Shown: piece by piece, positions 16,549-24,751 of the stretch
Layout of the letters: every line of letters begins with the position of its first letter
Numbering within the stretch: position 1 is the stretch's first letter
From: Paenibacillus sacheonensis
GTDB taxonomy: Bacteria > Bacillota > Bacilli > Paenibacillales > Paenibacillaceae
Direction of reading: 5' to 3'
Assembly (NCBI RefSeq): GCF_009909195.1
Contig: NZ_JAAAMU010000020.1
Location: 1-64,000 of the forward strand
Length of the DNA stretch: 64,000 bases
The notes under the pieces: model-generated
The model's input: the letters and a program-made list of their open reading frames with translations, nothing else
What the model was told of the DNA's origin: nothing
The model's database searches: none
Program-made: the position numbers and the translations under genes

Positions 16549-18438
16549 TCAATTCGTGACTTCAAACTCGTACAGTATCGGCGTGTCCGTCCCGCCGGTG
16601 TAGTAAATGCGCGCCTTCGTGCCCGTCACCGCAGGGAACGTCGCCGCCGTCGGCGCGCCAGGCCCGCCGATCGTCGTGCCGGCGTAGGCCGTCGCCCAGC
16701 TTGAACCGTTCCAATATTCGATGCGGTAGCCCGTCGTCCGGCTGCCGTATTCCGCCAGGGCGACCCGGTTGAACGTGGTGCTCGCGCCGAAATTCACTTC
16801 CGCCCACTGCCCGCTGTACGCGGAGCCAAGAGCCGCCTGCCAATCGGTGGCGAGATTGCCGTCGAACGCTTTATCCGCCGTCTGCGCGGCATCCCAGTTC
16901 GAGGAGCTGGCATAGGTCTTGCCCGCGGCGAGATTGACGTATTGGCGGTTGATCTCGAATTCATAGAGAATCGGCGTGAAGCTGCCTCCGGTGTAGTAAA
17001 TTCTCGCCTTCGTGCCTTTCACGGTAGGGAACGTCACCGTCGTAGGAGACGCCGCGCCGCCGATCGTCGTGCCGGTATAAGCCGTCGCCCAGCTTGCGCC
17101 GTTCCAGTATTCGATGCGGTACCCGGTGGTACGGCCGCCGTACTCGGACAGCTTCACTTGATTGAAGCTCGTGTTCGCGCCGAAATCCACCTGCACCCAC
17201 TGCCCGTTATAGGCCGAGCCCGAAGCGGCCTGCCAATTGGTAGCGGCATTGCTGTCGAACGCCTTGGCCGCCGTTTGGGCGGCGTCCCAGTTTGAAGAGC
17301 TGCTGTATGCATCGCGGTCGAGCGCGAGGTTCGACGGATTGGCGGACGGCCGCAGCACGTTCTTGATCGCGTCGAGCCGTGCCGTGCCGTCGTACAGCGT
17401 CGGCGCGATCCAGCCGCCTTCGTCGTACTCGTTCCACGCGTACATGATGACCGCGTTCGCTTCCGCCGTCGACGCGTTGCTGCCCACCCAGCTCAGCGCG
17501 TTCGTCAGGTTCGCCGCGATCTCCGAAGGCGCCGCGGTCTGGACCCAGTCGTTCGGTCCGACCGTCGTCCAGCTTACGGGATGGTCGTACCGCGGACGCG
17601 TGTCGATGCCCGTCGTCACCCATGGAATGACCTTCCTGCCCGTCGCCTTATGGTTGTTCCAGTTGGACTGGTCTTGCGTCATCAAGCCCGAATACGCTCC
17701 GCCGCCGCCGGCCCACGTAATGTAGGCGCTGATCGCGTCCGCCCCGATCGAGGACGCCGCGCTCGACGCTCCGGACGAATTATCGGACATGACGACGATG
17801 TACGGACTCGCAAGCCCCGCCGCGGCCGCCTTGTTCCGGATCGAAGTCATGTCCGCTGCGCTGTAACCGCCCGTTCCTCCGAAGATATACAGCAGCGGCC
17901 GGCCGCCGAGCACCTTCTGGTAATTGGTCTCCGCGAATTTGCTCACCAGCCAGTCGAATTTCGTGGACGGCAGGTCGCCCGTTCCAAGAATGTACGTGTA
18001 TTTCACGTCGTTCTTATGCGTGCTGGCATCATACAGGTTTCTGGCCGTGTCCATGCCGCTGCCATCCGGATAATAACAGAACGCCCAATAATCGATGCCC
18101 GCGTACTTCGCGAAGGCGATGTCCTGATCCATCAAGCTCTGCGTAAGCTGCCGCGCGTTGACGGAATTCGTCCCCGTCTCCACCCCGAAGAACGGCAGTC
18201 GAAAATGATACTTGTTCGGTCCCAGCGTCTGCTCCACCTGCAACCCGACCTGCGGCGCGCCCACGCCGTCCGTGTTCGTCGTGCCCACCCAGGCATCCCA
18301 GCGAATGGCGCCCACCAGCGTGTGATTCGGATTGTCGGCATACGCGCGCTGAACCTGCGTCAGCGACTGGGCCGGCAGCAAGCCCGCCGCGACCACCAGC
18401 ACCATGGCGGCCGACGCCAGCCATTTAATTGATCTCAT
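16549..18438 (-). CDS. Secreted GH99-like glycosidase with two F5/8-type C (discoidin) domains
   Basis: A 629-residue exported protein: Sec signal peptide (MRSIKWLASAAMVLVVAAGLL...AYA), then a TIM-barrel-like catalytic region (about 40-350) of the kind labelled glycoside hydrolase family 99-like (GIDYWAFCYYPDGSG, PLLYIFGGTGGY, NAVIMYAWNEYDEGGW), then two closely related discoidin/CBM32-type modules of about 135 residues each, both starting SSSNWDAAQTA.KAFD. The duplicate modules suggest recent internal duplication and binding of extracellular glycans. GTG at 18447 is possible, but the ATG at 18438 is better spaced from GGGAG. Confidence 0.85.
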   Translation of the reverse strand: MRSIKWLASAAMVLVVAAGLLPAQSLTQVQRAYADNPNHTLVGAIRWDAWVGTTNTDGVGAPQVGLQVEQTLGPNKYHFRLPFFGVETGTNSVNARQLTQSLMDQDIAFAKYAGIDYWAFCYYPDGSGMDTARNLYDASTHKNDVKYTYILGTGDLPSTKFDWLVSKFAETNYQKVLGGRPLLYIFGGTGGYSAADMTSIRNKAAAAGLASPYIVVMSDNSSGASSAASSIGADAISAYITWAGGGGAYSGLMTQDQSNWNNHKATGRKVIPWVTTGIDTRPRYDHPVSWTTVGPNDWVQTAAPSEIAANLTNALSWVGSNASTAEANAVIMYAWNEYDEGGWIAPTLYDGTARLDAIKNVLRPSANPSNLALDRDAYSSSSNWDAAQTAAKAFDSNAATNWQAASGSAYNGQWVQVDFGANTSFNQVKLSEYGGRTTGYRIEYWNGASWATAYTGTTIGGAASPTTVTFPTVKGTKARIYYTGGSFTPILYEFEINRQYVNLAAGKTYASSSNWDAAQTADKAFDGNLATDWQAALGSAYSGQWAEVNFGASTTFNRVALAEYGSRTTGYRIEYWNGSSWATAYAGTTIGGPGAPTAATFPAVTGTKARIYYTGGTDTPILYEFEVTN

Positions 18439-18714
18439 GACCTGCACTCCCTCTCGTATAAGGTTTTGCCCTTCATAATGAAGCCGAGTTCTCGATCGAA
18501 TCCCCCTTTGCTTGGAATGACCTCCGCTTGCACGAAGAGTATAGCGCCTTCATTGGAAGAATGGGATTGCCTCGGTTTACCGTTTCGATGCTGCGTTTTA
18601 CCGGTCTCTGAAATCATAGAGGACAATACGTGCCGATTCTGCTAGGATTATAGTTATCCGTCCAAAATAAGGAAAAAATAATCCACCAATGTTTGAGGAG
18701 ACCGTGACCTGCCG

Positions 18715-19584
18715 ATGAAGCTGTGGCTGCTTGATTACCATCCCGCTTACGCGAATATACAATTCGAACAATTCGAGGATTTCGAAAGATTGACCTTTGC
18801 CGGCCACCCGTTAGCGAACGCATGGATTCCTCCGAGAATGACGGGCACGCTGGGCGATCAGCCGTCCGATTTTCTGAAATGCCACAATGGCGCGCTTCTC
18901 TTGACGCAGAAAGCGAAAGCCTTGTTCGAGCGGCATCTGCAACCAGGGGAAGTCGAATTTCTGCCGGTGCCCCACGGGAGCGAAACCCTTTATTTTGCCC
19001 ATGTGCTGAATCTCGTCTCGTGCATCGATGCCGCCAACAGCAAGTTGAAATGCCTGTCCAACGGCATGTTGAGCGAATACGAGCGATATGCGTTTCACGC
19101 GAGCCTGGTCGAGCCGCACCGCATGCTCAGAGTCCGATTTCACGAGGGCGACCGGCTCGTTCAATATCCGTTTGTCGGCGATGTCCTGCATGAAGCCATT
19201 ACGAATTCGGACCTTACCGGCTATCAGTTAATTGAAATGTGGGATTCCGACTACAGCTGGCAGCAGCATGAAGCCGACTATCAAGCCATGATCGACGCCG
19301 TGACGGACTCGCTGACGATGACATTCGACTATTCGACCGCCGTGAATCATTGCGAGCAGAGGGGCATCGACGTCTACAGCGGCAAGTGGGCCATGCGCCA
19401 CGACCCGGATAACGGTCTGCAGCTCGGCGATCTGATGCAGGACGGCACCTACAACTGGATCGATCCGTATTTTATTCCGCCGATCCTGCTGAGCCTGACC
19501 TGGGGGATCATAGACCCGCTGCCGGAGAAGCCTGCACTGCTGGACAAAATCGACGGCGTCTTCGCCGGTCGGAAGAAATCGTAA
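18715..19584 (+). CDS. Imm11-type (DUF1629) immunity-like protein, orphan
   Basis: A 289-residue soluble protein. The layout MKLWLLDY at the start, LLLTQKAKALFERHLQPGEV and EFLPV, VLNLVSCIDAANSK, YERYAFHASLV and SDLTGYQLIEMWDSDYS matches Imm11 (DUF1629) proteins, which occur as antidotes beside polymorphic toxins. A further about 100 C-terminal residues extend beyond the usual domain. No toxin gene is adjacent: neighbours are a secreted glycosidase and a propeller glycosidase. GAGGAG is 14 bases from the ATG. It could be a solitary antidote against competitors' toxins, or a family member with another role. Confidence 0.7.
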   Translation: MKLWLLDYHPAYANIQFEQFEDFERLTFAGHPLANAWIPPRMTGTLGDQPSDFLKCHNGALLLTQKAKALFERHLQPGEVEFLPVPHGSETLYFAHVLNLVSCIDAANSKLKCLSNGMLSEYERYAFHASLVEPHRMLRVRFHEGDRLVQYPFVGDVLHEAITNSDLTGYQLIEMWDSDYSWQQHEADYQAMIDAVTDSLTMTFDYSTAVNHCEQRGIDVYSGKWAMRHDPDNGLQLGDLMQDGTYNWIDPYFIPPILLSLTWGIIDPLPEKPALLDKIDGVFAGRKKS

Positions 19585-19638
19585 AAATAGCCAACGCCAC
19601 AATAACAAATCAACCCTCTATACCGAACTAAAAGAACC

Positions 19639-19684
19639 AAAAAAGCTATTCCCGGCCTATAAGATCGTCGGAAATAGCTTTTTC
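19639..19684. terminator. Bidirectional terminator
   Basis: AAAAAAGCTATTcCCG ... CGGaAATAGCTTTTT lies between converging genes ending at 19584 and 19737, with A and T tracts on both sides. Confidence 0.9.
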
Positions 19685-19736
19685 TCATTCTCGTCTCTAC
19701 AAAGCCACGGATATTAAACGCTTCGGTGCCAGCGCG

Positions 19737-20690
19737 TTACGCCTTTGCAATCGACGCCATGCAGATCTGCGAGGAGATGTCCCAGCTGTATTTGCCGCGG
19801 CTGCCTTCGTACAGGATGACGAACGCATCCTCCGTCTCGATCAGCGCCGGGAACCAGATCGCGCCGCCGTCCTCCTGCCCCATCGCGCCGCAGCCGAAGA
19901 TCGGATTGCCGGGATGGCGCTCCCAGTTCAGCAGATCCGTCGAACGGGCAAGGCCGAAGAAATCCGGCTCGTCCGCAAGGTACGAGCTGCCGCCGTACAT
20001 CATATAGAAATGATCTCCGTCCTGCATCAGCCGTGCCGTTACGATGGACAGCGCATCCCAACTGCCCGCTTCGCCGACGAAAATCGGCTTGTCCGATACG
20101 GATTCGAAATGAATCCCGTCCCTCGAGCGCGACAGATACAAACGGTAGCCGTTATCCGCCAACAGCTGATAGATCATATAGATAGAGCCGTCCTTCACGA
20201 TGGCTGCGGGAGCGCGGCCCTCCATAATGTTGCCGACCTTCTCGAAATGCACGCCGTCTTCGCTGACCGCGAGTCCGACGCAGTCCGGACCCGCTCCGAT
20301 CGCGGAATAGTACGCGTAGACGCGGCCGCCAAACGCAACCACCGAAGGATCAAGCACGTCCTTGCCGTCGAATTCATCCGGACCGCCGACGTCCACGATC
20401 GGCTCGCCGTCGTTCAGATCGCGCAGCTCGATCGTGTTCCGCGTCACGCGGACGATCTCGGCTACGCCCAGACGGTCATGGCGCTGTCCGTCCGTGCCGG
20501 GTTGAATGCCGTTGCCGCGATAATAGAGCAGCTGGCGGCCGCCGAAGGTCAACGTATCCGGGTTCGCGACCCAGACGCTCCGCCAGGTATCGCCGCTTGC
20601 CGGGATGACGGGATTATGCTCGGAGTGGTGCCAGGACAGGCAATTTTGCCGATAGTTGCTTTGGAATAGCTGCCATAGTTTCTCGCTCAT
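19737..20690 (-). CDS. GH43/GH130-like five-bladed propeller glycosidase
   Basis: A 317-residue cytoplasmic protein built of repeated beta-propeller motifs: VWVANPDTLTFGGRQLLYYRG, DPSVVAFGGRVYAYYSA, RAPAAIVKDGSIYMIYQL, ARLMQDGDHFYMMYGG and WFPALIETEDAFVILYEGS. This places it in the GH32/43/62/68/130 superfamily without naming one substrate. AGGAGG is 9 bases from the start. It is divergent from an AraC regulator at 20949, which probably controls it, and carries its own terminator. Confidence 0.85.
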   Translation of the reverse strand: MSEKLWQLFQSNYRQNCLSWHHSEHNPVIPASGDTWRSVWVANPDTLTFGGRQLLYYRGNGIQPGTDGQRHDRLGVAEIVRVTRNTIELRDLNDGEPIVDVGGPDEFDGKDVLDPSVVAFGGRVYAYYSAIGAGPDCVGLAVSEDGVHFEKVGNIMEGRAPAAIVKDGSIYMIYQLLADNGYRLYLSRSRDGIHFESVSDKPIFVGEAGSWDALSIVTARLMQDGDHFYMMYGGSSYLADEPDFFGLARSTDLLNWERHPGNPIFGCGAMGQEDGGAIWFPALIETEDAFVILYEGSRGKYSWDISSQICMASIAKA

Positions 20691-20948
20691 GCGTTCATTC
20701 CTCCTGGTATTCGTCTCTAGGTCCCACTATAGCGCTGAGTGAAGAACCGAACAAGCAATGATCCAAACGATCGCTTGGACTTTTGAAACCAGTTTATCTT
20801 CAGCTGGCAGCCTCGGGATCGGGATGCCCTAACGTCGGCGAACGAATTGACACGGCCGCTTACTGAGGTTAAGATAGGAGCGCTTATTTTACTACGGCCC
20901 GTATCGGCTTGAAGGAATGAAACGTTCGCAGGAAAGAAGGAATCGAAG

Positions 20949-21929
20949 ATGCCGCTGAACGAATTGATGATCCAAATTCCGCCGCTGCCCCATTTTCTGA
21001 CTGCGGGACAGGACGTATTTCCGCCCGGGAGCCAGCATGTCGAGCGGCAGCAGATCGGCGTCTTCGATCTGATCGTCGTGACCGGCGGCGCGCTGCATAT
21101 AGGAGAGGCCGGCACGAATAAGCGGGTCGGGCCCGGACAAGCGCTCATTCTGCGGCCGGATCTGCACCATTACCCGACGAAGCCTTGCGAGGCGGAGACG
21201 CATTTCTATTGGGTTCATTTTCGAATCGGATCTCCGTGGACCGAATCGATTGGAGCAAGCGGGTCGAGCGGATCAGACTCGGCGAGTGGATCGAGCCCCG
21301 TGAGCGGACTGCACGGATCGGCTGGCGGACGCTTCGCGAGCCGGGTCGACACGGATAAGAACGAGGAAGAAGGTCTAGCCGACCACGTGCAGTCAAGCGA
21401 TTTCGGCCACCAATACGAGCTGCGTCTGCCGCGGTATGCAGCCTTGGCAAATCCACAGGAGACGTATGCCGACATGGACGGCTTGCTTGCGTTGAGCGCG
21501 CGTGCGGACTTGGCCGGCAGTTGGCGGCAGCAAACGATCTTTCACCGGCTGCTGTTCCGCCTGTGCAAGGAAGCGCAGGGGGAACATACGGAGTCCGCGG
21601 TGACCAAGCTCGCGGAGCGTACGGCCTCGTGGCTGAAGGCCAACTACCGGCAGTCGGTTACGAACGAGCGGCTGCGGGAGGAGCTGAACTATCATCCGAT
21701 CTATATTACGCGATGTATGCGCGCCGTCTATGACCGCACGCCGAACGAGTTCTTGAACGAATACCGGCTGGAGCAAGCGAAGCTGCTGCTGCTTACGACG
21801 GATAAGCCCGTAACGGATATTGCAGCGGCCGTCGGCTTCGAGGACCCGGCTTATTTTGCCCGCCGATTCGCGGCTTCCGTCTCGCTGAGCCCCTCGGCCT
21901 ATCGAAAGCAGTTCGAGGTACGGGGTTGA
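20949..21929 (+). CDS. AraC-family transcriptional regulator with a long Gly/Ser-rich linker
   Basis: A 326-residue regulator. The N-terminal cupin half (FDLIVVTGGALHIGE, GPGQALILRPDLHHYPT) and C-terminal AraC module (LREELNYHPIYITRCMR, PVTDIAAAVGFEDPAYFARRF) are normal. Between them, about residues 100-155, lies a low-complexity insert rich in Ser, Gly and Asp (SGSSGSDSASGSSPVSGLHG) that I have not seen in relatives. It probably controls the divergent propeller glycosidase across 258 bp, which contain a minus-strand TATAGT (20736-20741) and an imperfect dyad AAGC...GATC...GATC.GCTT near 20754-20778. Confidence 0.9.
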   Translation: MPLNELMIQIPPLPHFLTAGQDVFPPGSQHVERQQIGVFDLIVVTGGALHIGEAGTNKRVGPGQALILRPDLHHYPTKPCEAETHFYWVHFRIGSPWTESIGASGSSGSDSASGSSPVSGLHGSAGGRFASRVDTDKNEEEGLADHVQSSDFGHQYELRLPRYAALANPQETYADMDGLLALSARADLAGSWRQQTIFHRLLFRLCKEAQGEHTESAVTKLAERTASWLKANYRQSVTNERLREELNYHPIYITRCMRAVYDRTPNEFLNEYRLEQAKLLLLTTDKPVTDIAAAVGFEDPAYFARRFAASVSLSPSAYRKQFEVRG

Positions 21930-22070
21930 ACGAGCGACTACACGAAGGAAAATTATCCAATTGCACACAAAAGTAATCAAGCACTATGTCCATGTAACAA
22001 AAGCAGCTGAACACTGGATCAGCGGGAAATATCGTGATAAATCAGGGATTCGTACGGCGTTCGCTGCTGC

Positions 22071-22307
22071 TTAATGACTCGTAATCCCCACGATCAGCTT
22101 AAATGCTATCCGGTTCTTTCTTGCTCGCTTGAAACCTTCTCTCATATCGAGCACCCATACCGTTTGGTGAATCCAGATACGAATATACAGGGAATGGAAC
22201 CGGACTGGCCTGACGATTCCTTCCTCTTCAATCTCCGTGCCATCGGCCAGTTCGGTTTCCGTCCGCACCAGCCATCGATTGCCGATGCCGAATTCGATAT
22301 ACTTCAG
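22071..22307 (-). CDS. DUF3977 family protein, probable CTG start
   Basis: A 78-residue protein reading (M)KYIEFGIGNRWLVRTETEL...GIVRP...SLYIRIWI...REGFKRARKNRIAFKLIVGI, a full-length match to the small DUF3977 proteins of Bacillales (function unknown). The family begins exactly at KYIEFG. Here the codon at that point is CTG, with AAGGAG at 22316-22321, 8 bases upstream: an ideal ribosome binding site for a CTG start. In-frame GTG/ATG codons further upstream (22349) have no such site. Confidence 0.75.
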   Translation of the reverse strand: MKYIEFGIGNRWLVRTETELADGTEIEEEGIVRPVRFHSLYIRIWIHQTVWVLDMREGFKRARKNRIAFKLIVGITSH

Positions 22308-22321
22308 AACAATCACTCCTT

Positions 22322-22619
22322 GGGACTGTTTCAAGAATCGGTAGACCATGATGGGGTGCTCGCGCCCGATACTCTCCCCGGTAATTTTCGGCCAATCAAC
22401 CGGACAATCAACCGACTCGCTCGACCCCGCCGATCTGGCCCCAATATGGATATTTCGATTCGTTCCCTGCAGGTTCGTTGCGAACCCTGCCAGACAAGAG
22501 AGTCCCCGTATAAAAAACGCATCGGGACCCTGACAGCGTTGCGGTCCGCGAGGACCAATGCCTGATAAATTTTAACTAGAGCAGCGAATTAAACCGGGCT
22601 CAAGGAAACTGTCCGTTCA
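22322..22619. other. Gene-free stretch upstream of the DUF3977 gene
   Basis: Frames here are short, lack ribosome binding sites and resemble nothing I recognise. It should hold the promoter of the minus-strand gene at 22307, but no clear -35/-10 pair stands out. Confidence 0.4.
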
Positions 22620-22808
22620 AAATAAGTGCAAATCTGCACTTATTTCCGGTCAGCAGCGCGGGTAGGACGAAATAAGTGCGCTGGTGCACTTATTTCAACG
22701 ATTTATCGCTGAAAATGCTCGATCTCGGCCGAATAGTTGCATATTTGCACTTATTTACCTATTTCGGGTGAAATTCAAAAAAATAAGTGCATATTTGCAC
22801 TTATTTTT
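22620..22808. repeat. Four-hairpin intergenic array, locus B (AAATAAGTGCA type)
   Basis: Four hairpins: AAATAAGTGCA-aatc-TGCACTTATTT (22620-22645, perfect 11-bp arms), GAAATAAGTGC-gctggt-GCACTTATTTC (22669-22696, perfect), AATAGTTGCA-tatt-TGCACTTATT (22732-22755, two mismatches) and a perfect 13-bp-arm copy around 22779-22808. AATA(A/G) markers at 22621, 22671, 22732 and 22782 give spacings of 50, 61 and 50 bp. Confidence 0.9.
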
Positions 22809-22884
22809 CTATGCAGGAATCATCTGTGGGAGCGAAACGCGTGTGAGCAGCCGAAGCGAAGCATATGTGGACAGTCGGGGCAGG

Positions 22885-23032
22885 GCGTACAGCGCGTAGC
22901 CCGTGCGCACAGCCGGGCGGGGCGTACAGCGCGTAGCCCGTGCGCACAGCCGGGCGGGGCGTACAGCGCGTAGCCCGTGCGCACAGCCGGGCGGGGCGCG
23001 CAGCGCGTAGCCCGTGCGAGCAGCCGGCCTGC
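22885..23032. repeat. 37-bp GC-rich tandem repeat, four copies
   Basis: The unit starts GCGTACAGCGCGTAGCCCGT. Copies begin at 22885, 22922, 22959 and 22996; the first three are nearly identical, the last diverged (GCGCGCAGCG). A period of 37 cannot keep a reading frame, so it is not a coding repeat. It lies about 75 bp after hairpin array B. Confidence 0.95.
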
Positions 23033-23094
23033 CCGATGCAAGCCGAGGCTGCATGCGGGCATTCGAGCTCATAGGATCATGGCAAAACAAAAAC

Positions 23095-23130
23095 AAGGCG
23101 GCCAACAAATCCAATGTTGACCGCCTTTTG
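23095..23130 (-). terminator. Rho-independent terminator of the long minus-strand gene run
   Basis: AAGGCGG(c)CAACA / aatccaa / TGTTG(a)CCGCCTT, followed by a T-rich stretch on the minus strand. It lies 35 bp beyond the stop at 23165. Confidence 0.85.
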
Positions 23131-23164
23131 CCTTATGCCTCATGCCTTCGTCCTATGCCGCAGC

Positions 23165-24751
23165 TTAAACCACTATAGTCAATTCGCTGCCGACGGCGCG
23201 AATCTCCACGCCGCCCGCAGCCTTGCCGCCTAAATCCGAGATTACTTCAGGCGGGTGGTTATGTTCTAATTCCACCTTATACGGATAGCCATTGAAGGCG
23301 TACCGGATCGCATTCGCCTCCAGCTCCATCTGCGGCAGCTCGGGGGTATCGCCCCATGCCAGCTGCATGCCCCAGCCCGTCCAATTCGCGGAGAATGCGA
23401 TGCTGCGCTCCGAGCAGCGAATTTGCAGTGTCCGCTCCCCTTCCAACCGAATCCGAATCGCAAGCTCGCCGCTCACGGACTCGTCCGTCTCCATCGCCTG
23501 CACGACAACCGGCACAGCCTTGCCGGCGGCATCATAACTGACTGGACGGAGGCCGGCTGACGTCAGCTTATCGCTCCAGCGCGCACTGTCAACGACCGGC
23601 AGCGTATCGTAGTGGCTGTTTTTATCCAGGCACACAGCGTTCATATAACGCTCTTCGTACCGTTCGTCGAACAAATGAATGTCGCGAATCCAGAGCTCGC
23701 CGTCATTATTCAAGAGATTGAGCCGGTAAAAGCGGTTGTAATACCAGACCGATTGCCGTCCCTCATGCCGCCAATCCGTCAGCGCGACCAGCGAGGAGGC
23801 CGGCGTGACGGGATATTGGGCTCTGAACCACTCCCCGGATTCCGCGAGCGTTTCCACCTTCAATACGCCTTCCGCCCTCTTGCTCGCAAGCAGTTCGACC
23901 TGCTGGATCAAACCGTCCTTCATCAAGTCCCAGCCGAAGGAGTTCTCCTGGCCGACCTGCGCGTAACCGAAGGAAACCTGTTCCTTGCGGAAATTGACGT
24001 CGAAGAACCATCGGACCCATTCGGGAATGCCGCCTCCGCCTTCGTCGCCCGAGTACACGGGTTCAAGCGTAATGACGCTCTGCCCGTTGCCGCCCAGCTG
24101 CGCATCGTATTGATAAATCGGATCGCTGCCGAGCATGCGGAACACGGGAACCGGAATTTGGCCTTCCTCGGTCTGCGCCGGCATGAATCCGTTCAAGCGG
24201 CTCGGATAATAGGCTTGATTGTAGTAACCGCCCCACAGCGTGTAGCCGTCCGTTCCCCATTGATCCTTGCAGTTGCAGGAAGCCACGATGCGATACCGAT
24301 CGGATAGATAGCCCAATAAATGCGCATCCATGAACCACGATCCGACCGATCGCGGATAATAGCCGAAGATCGCGCGGAAATCCTCCATCAGCACGTCCGC
24401 GAGCCGCTCCCGCTCCTCCGGCGTATATCCGACGGAGAAGGCGATATGCGCATGCCAATCCCAGGCGTAGCGGCCTCTCCACGGAATGCCCGCTTTCTCC
24501 GCCAGCGGCTGCACGACTTCGAACCAAACGCCGATCTCCTGCGCCGCATCGGCTTCGCGTTTCAGCAAATCCGTAAACGCCGGGTTGATCAACGCATCGT
24601 ACTGAAGCAGCCAGCTCGCCGGCAGGCCGTGCTTCTGCACGAGCGCCAGCTGCTCTTGGACCGGTTCGAGTAGATTGATCGGCTCTCTTGGCTCTACGCC
24701 GCGAATGAAGTTAATGATATTGACGTTATTGGGATAGACAGCTGCATTCAT
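23165..24751 (-). CDS. Conserved protein of unknown function, possible glycosidase/deacetylase-like barrel
   Basis: A 528-residue soluble protein. The N-terminal part opens NNVNIINFIRGVEPREP and has strand-helix repeats of barrel type (GLPASWLLQYDALINPAF, YAWDWHAHIAFSVGY, PRSVGSWFMDAH, IVASCNCKDQWGTDGYTLWGG), reminiscent of polysaccharide deacetylase or GH38/57-like enzymes; the C-terminal third is beta-rich. I do not recognise a named family. GGAG lies 9 bases before the ATG, and the start overlaps the stop of the upstream GNAT by ATGA. It ends the gene run before a terminator. Confidence 0.75.
   Translation of the reverse strand: MNAAVYPNNVNIINFIRGVEPREPINLLEPVQEQLALVQKHGLPASWLLQYDALINPAFTDLLKREADAAQEIGVWFEVVQPLAEKAGIPWRGRYAWDWHAHIAFSVGYTPEERERLADVLMEDFRAIFGYYPRSVGSWFMDAHLLGYLSDRYRIVASCNCKDQWGTDGYTLWGGYYNQAYYPSRLNGFMPAQTEEGQIPVPVFRMLGSDPIYQYDAQLGGNGQSVITLEPVYSGDEGGGGIPEWVRWFFDVNFRKEQVSFGYAQVGQENSFGWDLMKDGLIQQVELLASKRAEGVLKVETLAESGEWFRAQYPVTPASSLVALTDWRHEGRQSVWYYNRFYRLNLLNNDGELWIRDIHLFDERYEERYMNAVCLDKNSHYDTLPVVDSARWSDKLTSAGLRPVSYDAAGKAVPVVVQAMETDESVSGELAIRIRLEGERTLQIRCSERSIAFSANWTGWGMQLAWGDTPELPQMELEANAIRYAFNGYPYKVELEHNHPPEVISDLGGKAAGGVEIRAVGSELTIVV

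Noticed and set aside
22620..22808. CRISPR array
   Set aside because: Units are palindromes with only four copies, unequal spacing and no conserved repeat separated by unique spacers; no cas genes nearby.
22809..23114. Minus-strand frame of about 100 codons with ARTGYAL-like repeats
   Set aside because: It is only the translation of the 37-bp tandem repeat, whose period breaks any frame; no ribosome binding site.
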